From Neostapfia colusana (taxonomy: Eukaryota; Streptophyta; Magnoliopsida; Poales; Poaceae), in assembly GCA_030760725.1 (NCBI GenBank), contig JASWHV010000003.1, positions 61,585,264 through 61,649,263 on the forward strand: a stretch of 64,000 nucleotides of DNA, given 5' to 3'. Within the stretch, counting starts at the first letter, position 1; each line of letters begins with the position of its first letter. Of this stretch, positions 24,211-33,093 are shown piece after piece. Below the pieces are notes generated by a model. The model was not told the DNA's origin and did not search any database. It saw only the letters and a list, made by a program, of their open reading frames with translations. The translations under genes and the position numbers were made by a program.

Positions 24211-25590
24211 AAACATATTCTCGATGGTGAGCCGAGATGGTTTGTGTTCGCGGCGAGGAAAACAGCCATTTCACAGATGACCCTCGACGGTTTTCTCTGC
24301 TTCTTCCTCGAGAGTGTGCGCTAGCATGTGTAGAACCTACTGACCAACGAGCTTGACCGACAAGGTTAGGAGAAATCTGAATTTCAGTATAAATTGAGCT
24401 CGGAAATGAACTAGCTTTTGGTATACTTGGAAATTCACATTCTATGGTTGATAATTTGCCAAACGGATTTTGGCTACATCTTCTACGCATGACAACACAC
24501 CTTTCTTGTGTAGGGAGATGGAGGTGAGGATGGCCGCAGCGTGCTGTCCATGGTGAGCCGCTTTCGGTTCCGCCGGGGTACTTCGGACGTGAGGCGCTGT
24601 TCTTCAATTGGTGGCCAACAGCAGCCAACAGTGCCAGAGTGGACGAGGTAGCACGCAAGAGCACGCTGTGGCGATCGTTTTTGCTGTGGAGAGCTCGCTC
24701 AACCGAATCTTGGTCGCGGTCTGCGATCGGGCGACACTGAGAGCGGGCGGTGGTGGTGTTCTTCGCGGGAGCAGAACAGAGGACGAGTAAGCGCGTGAGA
24801 GCGGTGACGAACTCACCTTTGGGCTGCTCGAGGAGTGATAAGGGCGCCGAGCGGCAGCTCCAGCGGGGTGCGAGTGAAGCAGGTGGTGGCCGGCGCTGTG
24901 GCTCGGTGGCGCGCGCTGCAACAGCCCGATAAACCGAGCGCCGGCTCTTCAATCTGTTGATCACTCGGGTGACTGACAGGAGGCTCCCACTCCTCAGTTT
25001 TTAACCTCTATACTTCAATTTTCCACTGCTCTTAATATTGGTGACCCTCATGCCCTTTGAAATTTGATCAAACCACAAAATGGCCAGTTGAGTTTGAATA
25101 ATTTGAGGTGTGATTCGATTTGATCAAATTTGCAGCAAAGGTTAACTGAAATTCAAATTTGATTTGAATTGAGCCAAAATAGGTCATGTCAAGATTAACT
25201 CATAATGGAGTGAAAATTGGTGTGTGAGCTCACAAAAATGTGCTGAGTGTTAATATGAATCCCACTTTTTAATTCATGGGGTGAAAGGAGTTTGAATTTG
25301 AATTTAAGTTCAAACTAGCCTTTTCTAATTATTCCCAAACATACCTCAAAAGGTTTTAGATTTCGGTGAAATTTGGCATGAGCATTCCTAATCAAGTTTA
25401 TGAGTTAAACATGTATCAGCCCTATATGATGCATGTGGGAAATACCACTTTTGCATTTTGTGAGTTTATCATCTAATGACTTTCTTCATGATGTTTACTT
25501 TCTCTTCAAAGGTGTTCATAAGATCTCCTCAAATGAGGTGAGTATGGTGTGATGAACACTTTTAGTATATGCAAAACTTGGGCCCTTACA
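24211..25590 (-). repeat. Gy-2 left LTR, second piece
   Basis: Continues the LTR interrupted by Gy-3; it matches 55650-57032. It ends TGTAAGGGCC (25590, minus strand) next to the polypurine tract. A 252-codon open frame on the minus strand (24206-24964, M-I-N-R-L-K-S-R) reads across the Gy-3 boundary; its counterpart in the right LTR stops after 175 codons. Dense amino-acid differences between the two suggest it is not a maintained gene. Confidence 0.85.
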
Positions 25591-25617
25591 TTCCTCCCCC
25601 CCACCCTTAAAAGAATC

Positions 25618-25918
25618 TCATCCCGAGATTGTAAGGTAAAAATGAGAGAGAGGACGGTGGAAAATTACGGGATGTGTGACGTTAAAAAAGTCGGGGTAGT
25701 TAGCGCGAATAAAGCCTTTGCTCTCCCATGTCGCTTCATCTACGAAGTGATTACTCCATAGAACTTTGTAGAACCACAACATACGGTTGCGTGTGGTTCG
25801 GGCCTTCTCATCAATAATCTGAACCGGTTCCTCCCGATAAGTGAGATCCGGTTTCAGTTCTTCAATATCTCCCAGCTGAACAGTGGTGCAAAGCTTGAGG
25901 CACTTCATCAGCTGAGAA
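25618..25918 (-). pseudogene. Gy-2 pol C-terminus with chromodomain-like end, cut off by Gy-4
   Basis: This is the last ~100 codons of Gy-2 pol: H-I-S-Q-L-M-K, P-V-Q-I-I-D, W-F-Y-K-V-L-W-S-N-H and D-E-A-T-W-E, a chromodomain-like end. The frame ends with TGA at 25618, before the polypurine tract, unlike family B. Its 5' continuation is at 46118 (V-H-D-V-F-H-I), 20 kb away across Gy-4. The five bases ATGTG at 25919-25923 are the target duplication. Confidence 0.85.
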
Positions 25919-25989
25919 ATGTGTGTAACACCCTCAAATTCATCTCCATGCATTGCATACATTTTTCATGTAGAGGAACATTATAAAAG

Positions 25990-26231
25990 AAGTAGAAATG
26001 GAGAAAGAACTATGGAAATGGAAAAAGAACCATAGAAATGGAGAAGGAACCATAGAAACGGAGAAAAGAACTATAGAAATGGAGAAACAACCATAGAAAT
26101 GGAGAAAGGACCATAGAAATGGAGGAAGGAACCATAGAAATGGAGAAGGGCATATAGAAATGGAGAGTGGGACATAGAAATGGAGAGTGAATGTAGAAAT
26201 GGAGTAAGTGACATAGAAATGGTGAGGAATG
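25990..26231 (+). repeat. Purine-rich tandem array in LTR U3 (12 units)
   Basis: About twelve units of ~20 bases of the form CATAGAAATGGAGAAAGAAC. The array lies 170-420 bases upstream of the TATA box, where enhancers of plant LTRs sit. The 3' LTR has 12 units (about 43440-43680), Gy-3 LTRs about 7-8 and Gy-5 about 19, so the array expands and contracts. The opposite strand gives long meaningless Phe/Ser-rich frames. Confidence 0.85.
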
Positions 26232-26411
26232 GGAAAAAGATAGCTGAAATGAGCCAATTCCAATTTCCCCAAATTTTCCCCCAAATCTCCAAATTCCCCA
26301 ATTCCCCACATTTGGGGAATTTTCCCCACATTGCTTCCGCACCAAATTATTTGGGGAAAAGTTTGTTAGGATTTTGCTTCAATTGGATTAGGATTCTCCC
26401 CCCTCCCCTCT

Positions 26412-26419
26412 TATAAATA
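26412..26419 (+). promoter_or_regulatory. LTR TATA box
   Basis: TATAAATA followed by a C-rich leader, kept at the same place in Gy-3 (23808-23815, 15135-15142), Gy-5 (58364-58371) and Gy-6 (61324-61331). In the 3' LTR of Gy-4 it reads TATCAATA (43853-43860). Transcription would start about 30 bases downstream. Confidence 0.7.
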
Positions 26420-26465
26420 GAACCCAAACCCCTCCCCTTGGCGGCAGCCCCCCTCCCCTCCCCCC

Positions 26466-26511
26466 CCAAGTCGGCGACTTGGAGGCCCTAGCCCCCAACT
26501 CGCCGAGTTGG
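26466..26511 (+). other. Twin palindromes just after the predicted transcription start
   Basis: CCAAGTCGGCGACTTGG (26466-26482) and CCAACTCGCCGAGTTGG (26495-26511) each have 8-base perfect arms around one base. They would form two hairpins near the 5' end of the RNA. The 3' LTR copy is at 43904-43949 (first arm with one mismatch), and Gy-3 keeps related pairs near 15030-15085 and 23715-23760. Confidence 0.65.
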
Positions 26512-28623
26512 ACCCCCCCTTGCCGGAGTTCAGTCGCCGGTGAGCCCCGCCCGCGAGCCCCACCGGTGAGCCCTGCCGATGAGCCCCGCCGTCAAGCCCC
26601 GCCGTCGAGCCCCATCGTCGAGCCCTGCCGAGGAGCCCCGTCACGCCTCGCCGTCGCAGGAAAAGAGCCGACGATCTGTCCTGGCCTAATATTCCATAGA
26701 AAAATTCCCCGCTGCTGCCATTGCTAGGAGGAAGGCCCTGCCATCAAAGGGGAGTGAGGTAGGTCTTCGTTACCCATCTTACGACGTCGTCGCTGTTTCT
26801 ACGCAACCGTTTTCTTTGCCCCCTTCGAACAGAAACTTTTTCGTATGGACAGATCACGTTTTGATCAGTTTTTGATCGTGGAATTGATCTAGATCTTGAG
26901 TCAAGATCATCTCCACGTCCACACTTCATCCCAGCACCCTTGTTCATCATAAAACCCCATGAAAGCCCATTAAAACATGCAAGAACACATACAAACTGGT
27001 TTAATAAAACTGCACCATAGGATTTGCATTCATCTACCCCATTGCATCTTGAGTAAAGTTTGTGCATGATGATTGATTGCTGTAAATTTTGTATGTGCGT
27101 GATCGTGAGTAGAAGGACAAGCTCAAGAGGCCATCTACGAGGATGTACAGAACCAAGACTTTGAGACGCTCGAACAACAAGAACCATGGGAGCAAGGCAA
27201 GTGCCCCTTGAACATATTGATCCCATGTTTTGAAACTGTTTTGTTTGTGAAAACTCGTAGGCTTGAGTCAACTTGATGGGACACCCTTTTATAGGAGTTT
27301 ACTAGTTTTGTTAACCATCCTTGTCGCCGGGAAAGTTGATGAGTCGGGTATGGTCGTTTTTCCTTTTTGCTTCGCTTAATCCACGGGATACGGGAAGCTG
27401 AAATAAAACATGTTTAGCTAGTGCACTCATATGAATAATGAGGATGAGATCTTGATGATGTTAATGGGCATGGAATCGGGGAGATGTAGGCAAGCTTGGT
27501 TTGTGAATGTTGCTGGATGAGATGGTGGTACTTGCCGTAGATCTAAGGACCGGTTCATGCGAGAATATGCCAGGAAAATAGTGCCACCGCAAGGCCAAGT
27601 ATGGGTGTGTCTTAGCTGATTAATTAGGTGTGTTGCTAGCTTGTTATGGACCGTGGATGGCGCGGGGAACGGGAGTCAAGAGAGGACTGCCCTGGGAACT
27701 GCATGGCATAAGAGGGGGCCCGTGGGTGGGAGAATGGTGATTCGAGCCTGCCGGTGAAACCTCAGTGAGTTCATACATCTAGTAGCCCCTTTGTAAAGGC
27801 TATTTTGTGATCTCTTGGCCATACACCGACGGTTGTGTACTGGTATAATGGAGGTTCTGCAGTCGCCGACGGGTGACGAAATCACGAACTTATGGGTAAA
27901 GTGGTGCCACCTCTGCAGAATGTAAAACTATCATGATAGCCGTGCTTCCGGTCACAAGCACCTGGCCAACTTCCATGATTAGAGGGAAAACTTGGGATGG
28001 TTATTCGGTATGGTTATGGTGTGGTCATTGGGATTTGTTTTGGGACTGTTTTGAGTCATGACAATGAGTTTGGTTCTGGTTATATGAATATGAGATGGAT
28101 ATGAATATTTATGAGCATGAGATGAACTTGAGAAAGATTAGTGGTCGGTTGAAGCATGATAAATGGTGAATAATGATGATAGAATGTTTCTGATTTACTT
28201 GGATATATTGGGCTTTAACTCACCTAGAAATAGTTGTTGTTTTTATTATGTTTGTGAAATAAAATTTGCTTGCTGCAATGAGCCTTTTTGTTTCCATACC
28301 TTGTTGAAAGCTACATGTCATACTTTTCCCGCACTTGCTGAGTACGACATGTACTCACCCTTGCATTATCATATAAACATCAGCAACAGGAGAAGAGTAC
28401 TTCGAGAATCATGTGGAGTACTAGGCGTGCGAACTACCGTCAACATGCCTGTGGAGTTGAAGTTGGAGCCTGCTGTCTTAACCATTTTCCGCTGTCATTT
28501 AGAGTCTTCCACTGCAAGAATAAGTTAGAGATTCATGAGTGAGACATTGAGTTATTGTAATAAAGTACTTAAACACTATTTATTCGTGGTTATATTCTGA
28601 ATTCAGTTTGTGGATTACATGTG

Positions 28624-28653
28624 TATGTGTGATGAACATCCTGGGCACACATA
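28624..28653 (+). other. U5 stem-loop, Gy-4 5' LTR
   Basis: TATGTGTG (28624-28631) pairs with CACACATA (28646-28653) around ATGAACATCCTGGG. It lies about 40 bases before the LTR end and primer binding site. Confidence 0.6.
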
Positions 28654-28695
28654 TGCATTAACTTGGTTCTATTTTCGGAACCGGGTGTCACAGAT

Positions 28696-28708
28696 TGGTA
28701 CCAGAGCC
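28696..28708 (+). other. Gy-4 primer binding site
   Basis: TGGTACCAGAGCC, one mismatch from the initiator-Met consensus, three bases after the 5' LTR end. Confidence 0.85.
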
Positions 28709-28960
28709 ACGTTGACCGTAGGACGCAAGCCTAGGTAGAATGGACACTCTAAAACACATAGGCACACCCCTCTAAACCGCTATTTTCGAAAATTGCTTGC
28801 TGCTGCATTTTTCTTGTCAACTCAGTCACCGCAAAGTGCTATTTCCAGCCCCTCCTTTTCTCTTCTTTTGGACAGCAACACTTTTTCTTCCTTGCTCCAT
28901 AGTTTCTGAAGTTTTGGAGTTATGTCTTCCTTCTCTAAAGTTCTCATGTCTTATTTATAT

Positions 28961-29838
28961 ATGCCGGTCACCAGGAGCACAGCACGCATAAGAACTCGTC
29001 CACCACCACGTGGGAGTGCTCTTAACCCCATTGAGGTGTCCGATGGACCATATTGGGAGGAAGTGAAGACGGAACCTCGTGATGAAGATGAAGTCAATAG
29101 TATATGCATGAGGAAGAGGATCCGGAAGAGGTGGAACCATCCGAAGATGACATGGAAGATGATCCACAAGAACAGCATTGGTACGCACCTCAGGAGGAGT
29201 TTTACGCGGGCTTACACCCGGTGGAGCCTCATGAAGCTATGACGGAAGGAGATGAACCCGAGGAGGAGCCACCCCTTGCTGAGACCAATAATGAAGGTGA
29301 TGAATGGGCCAACCATTCAGTTCAAGAATTTCGGTCTGACGGAATGGAAGGAGGACACATATCTAGGGAGCTCAAGGAATTTCTGGATTGCTGCAGCTAT
29401 ACCCGGAATATCTCCTCAAGAAAGTCCCTCGTCGTGGACATGAAGAGTGGAAGGCTGATGTAGCCATCCTATCTAACGGTAGGGTTGTCACTCGGCACTT
29501 CACACCCACATGGAGAGCTACAAGGGCAGAAGCTATCGATGATGCTGCATGGGATGCACTCACCGGACTGTGCTACGTCTTCCGTGGATAGCTTGAGGAC
29601 ACAACTTTTGAGCTGCACCCGTATCGGAAGAGTGGTAAAAGGGAGATCATTGGGCCCCATGTAACAGCTCTTTCCAACCCACAAGCTGCTGACAAGTCTC
29701 AGAGGTTGCTCGTGGAGTTAGGAAACTGCTACGCAAGCACACAAGAAGAGATCCGTTACCTCCGCAAGAAGCTATATTTGCTGGAGAAACAAGAGGAGAC
29801 TCGTGCCAACGCGGGATCAAATGGAGCACCAGCGTCAT
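28961..29838 (+). pseudogene. Gy-4 ORF1, 5' part, interrupted by Cac-1
   Basis: Starts at 28961 (M-P-V-T-R-S-T-A-R-I-R-T-R) and holds the acidic region, the predicted folded domain (P-E-Y-L-L-K-K; W-K-A-D-V-A-I; E-A-I-D-D-A-A-W-D-A-L) and the coiled coil. A one-base loss near 29100 and a second shift near 29385 break it, and a TAG at about 29589-29591 follows the folded domain. Cac-1 enters after 29841; the last codons continue at 39887-39978. Role unknown. Confidence 0.75.
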
Positions 29839-29857
29839 CTACACTACAGGAATCCGG

Positions 29858-30345
29858 ACAATAGACGACGGCCAGAAACCGTCGTCAATAAGAACAGGTA
29901 AAACTTTATAGACGCCGGTTTTCGGTTGTCGTCAATTATTAGTCGTCAATAACTTTATTGACGACGGTAACCGTCGTCAATAATCTTATTGATGACAGCT
30001 AAATCTAGTTGTCGTCAATAACCTTATTGACGACAGCTAGGATATGAACCATTGTCAGTAACGATGGCTTATTGAAGACGGTTTCTGGTACCTGGCCGTC
30101 GTCAATAACAATGGCTTATTGACGACAGCTAAATCAGGCTGTCGTCAATAAGCTAGAGCAGAGTATTGACGACGGCCAGGATTTGAACCGTCGTCAGTAA
30201 CCATGGATTATTGATGACGGTTTCTACTTGGCCGTCGTCAATAACAATGGCTTATTGACGACGGTTTCTGGTACCTGGCCGTCGTCAATACTAATGGCTT
30301 ATTGACGACGGCCAAGTACCAGAAACCGTCGTCAATAAGCTTTCC
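29858..30345. repeat. Cac-1 left subterminal repeats
   Basis: About 21 copies, some imperfect, of TTATTGACGACGG or its complement CCGTCGTCAATAA, alternating in direction so that neighbours can pair as hairpins. In En/Spm, subterminal repeats bind the TNPA protein and bring the ends together; the same role is inferred here. Confidence 0.9.
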
Positions 30346-30899
30346 AATTTTTTTTTAAAAAATAGAAAATCCTGCCCTGGCTTCGAGGCCAGCCCTGGCT
30401 CGATGGCCAGATCATAGGCAATCAAAATATACATCACAGGCAGGCACAAAAACACTATACGCACGCCACACTACCCTACGCTACCCCGACCGCTGCCACC
30501 GGAGTCCAGGAAGTCGTCATGCGCTCGTCCAAACGCTGGTTGCTGAGGGGATGTACATGTATAGTTAGACAAATTAGAAGTTCACAAATGTGTATATGAT
30601 TAAATAAACTCATTACAAGTTAGAATTGAGCAAGTTAGCTAGATTTGGCTATGTTTGAGTAAGTTTGCTCATATTTTACTAAGTTTGAGAAGTATGGACT
30701 AGTAGTGTTTGTGTTTGAGCTAGTTCAAATAGTTTTGGCTATGTTTGAGTAAGTTTGGTCATATTTTACTATAGTTGAGTAAGTTGTACCATATTTTACT
30801 CAGTTTGAGGATGTTTAACTAATTTTCTCTAAGTTTAAGTAAGTTTGATCAAATTCAACTAAATTTGAGCAAGTTTAACTAGTTGCAGCTATTATGAGA

Positions 30900-33004
30900 A
30901 ATTTTGTACCTGTGCTCCTGACGTCGGCCCCTGTGGTAGCTGTATCGGTGGCGGCGCCCACTGAGGAAAGACAACAGGCTGTCCTGTGGCCATAGCCTAC
31001 AAATATGAAGTAAATTATTATACATGTCATTTATATATTAGAAACGTTGAGTACAATTATCTGAACTTACCTGCATGGCAGCTTGCAGCTGTAGCATGTA
31101 CGAGTGTTGATACTCGTCTCTAGCCCAGAGCTCGGCTGCCTGCCTCTCGTTCGCGAGCCTCAGCACTTCCTGCGTCCTCTGGAGCTCCTCCTGGACACTC
31201 TGGAGCTCTAGATCGCGGCTGCCACGCCTGCTGGATCCACCCTGCGATGAAGAGGCCCTCGAGTAAGACCGCACCTCCCTTGAGTCTACTACTCCATCGA
31301 AGATGGCCAACCTACACAACGAAGTAAGAGTATTAAAGTTTCGTGTCTCGAAGTTCATAAAAGTAAATGATAAACAACAGAACTCACCGGCCGTGAGGTT
31401 TACCGCCACCACTTGCATAGGCGGCTTCAGGTACGATCGGCGAGTTCTGCCAATCGTAATCGTGGCCTCGAAGCCTCTGCACCTCCTCCCCATACTTTTC
31501 CTGAAAATACAGAAAATTAAAGTCATCAAAAGTTTTAAAGAGAATACAATTAAGTCAACTGAAGAGCTCACCAACGTCTCCGTCGCTGTCTGAGAAGACA
31601 GCTGATCAGGCTGCGAGGGGTCACTTCCATTGTGACCCCTCCTCCACACCTGGATAGCGGTCGGCTCCTGACCGATCTCGCGCTCCTATCAATACATGTT
31701 AGCACAATGATACCGATAGAAATTCACTATAATATAACTCGAGTATCACTTACCATCCGTTTAGCAAGGCGTACGTAGCCGTCCCCGCCAAGACGGTGTT
31801 TCCCATCCGTCCCTCGACTCTGTCGGCGGGTCATCGACACGCCTTGGAAGCCCTGGCTCGCCCAATGAGCACATAGGGAACTGTAGGCGTCCGGACAGGA
31901 CTCAAGCCACGGTACGCTGACCTGCACACATTTGTTGTTGGATGAAAACATTGATGAAAATTGGATAATGAAGCAAAGTAAAATAAAGAATTTACCTCTA
32001 CGTACTGTGCCTCCGTCAAGTACTTGTCCGCCACATCCCTAAACTGCCCCGACTCACCCTCATCCGGATGCAACTTATAGTACACCTTCGTAGCCTGAAT
32101 GCGAGCTGTTAAAATCGACTGCGTCAGGAGCTTCCCAGCGTTATTGTTGAAGACCAGGCGAGCGTGATCCAGCTGGGCCTTGTCCTCCAAACGGTAATAT
32201 TTTTACAAGAAGAAATATACAAGTTAATGTATTTAACATATAATAGGTTTGCATTTAACGAATAGACGATTTACTTATCATGAATTCATGCCACACATGC
32301 TCCTGGTGGTTTCCATAGGTAATGTCCTGAGCCGTAGCGTAATCGTCCCAAGACGTAGCAGCCCGTCCGTTCACTAGAGCTAGGTAGTGACAACGGATGA
32401 GCTGGCCCAGGACAGTGTTGACCTGGCGGTGGCGTCCTTGACCCGTGAATGAGTCATCGGCCCAAGACCTAATACACGATTCTCAATTAGTACATATATA
32501 AGTGTTAAAATATCTAAATTGATTTGTTATAGATTTACTTACCTATCGCCAACCGGACGAATACCGACCCGATCTTCTAGGCGTGCAGGAACCGGAGGAG
32601 GACCTGTAACGCCGCTGTGGAGCCGGCTCCACATCAGGCTTTGTGAAAGGCTCTGAAGCAGGGTCTGAAGCCTGCGGTGCCAGAACTTGAAGAGCATCTG
32701 AAGCAGGATCTGTAACAGGCTCCGAAACCTGTGGTGTGTGAAGAGGACCCCTGGCCTCTATCTCCTCAGACGTAGAGTCGTCCTAAAAATTTGAAGATTG
32801 GTAACATAGATTTAAGAAAGTTATTTATATAATTTATGTAATTTAATATTCTTTACCTGTCGTGACCGCTCTCGTGACCCCTGGCCTCTGTCGAGGCCCA
32901 ACAGCTGAGACAGTCTACCATTGCTAGACTGACAGCCCTGGAAAACGGAGTCTGCTCTCGGGGGCAGAAAGCCCCGCATCCCCCGTCGTCTACTGCTCGA
33001 CTAC
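30900..33004 (-). CDS. TNPA-like / Transposase_24-type gene of Cac-1, about eight or nine exons
   Basis: A split gene on the minus strand with short exons bounded by GT...AG-like sites, for example 32857, 32782 and 32543. Exon text is typical of plant En/Spm accessory proteins: C-H-Y-L-A-L-V-N-G, A-K-V-like V-Y-Y-K-L-H-P-D-E-G, G-Q-E-P-T-A-I-Q-V-W-R, E-K-Y-G-E-E-V-Q-R-L, and a C-terminal coiled coil (L-E-L-Q-S-V-Q-E-E-L-Q-R-T-Q). The first exon and exact joints are uncertain. It probably binds the subterminal repeats. I found no clear break, but could not confirm every splice. Confidence 0.6.
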
Positions 33005-33093
33005 ATCCTGATGAAAGGAAATTTGATAATGAATTTAAAGGAAAATATAGAAGACGAAAGAAGAGATGAAGGAAACGTTACTTGTACTCAATT

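Larger units (their letters stand above)
25924..28692 (+). repeat. Gy-4 5' LTR
   Basis: An LTR of 2,769 bases, TGTAACACCC to GGGTGTCACA. In order: pol-tail coding start, purine array (25990-26231), TATA box (26412), twin palindromes (26466-26511), a CpG-rich leader with repeats of the type GTCGAGCCCCGCC (26530-26660), a splice-donor-like GAGGTAGGT (26756-26764), invariant palindrome CTATCATGATAG (27928-27939), and U5 stem-loop (28624-28653). Confidence 0.92.

Noticed and set aside
25990..26231. Regularly spaced repeats looking like a CRISPR array
   Set aside because: Units are contiguous and imperfect without unique spacers, lie in a plant LTR U3, and no cas genes exist.
25940..26345. Long minus-strand frames rich in Phe, Ser, His and Tyr over the LTR arrays (also 43389-43772, 57750-58303)
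   Set aside because: They are the antisense translation of the ~20-base purine repeat and occur wherever the array does; repeated 20-mers do not create stops. Not proteins.
28693..28715. TGGTACCAGAGCC-type sequences as possible tRNA genes
   Set aside because: These are primer binding sites complementary to the tRNA 3' end; no cloverleaf or A/B box is nearby.
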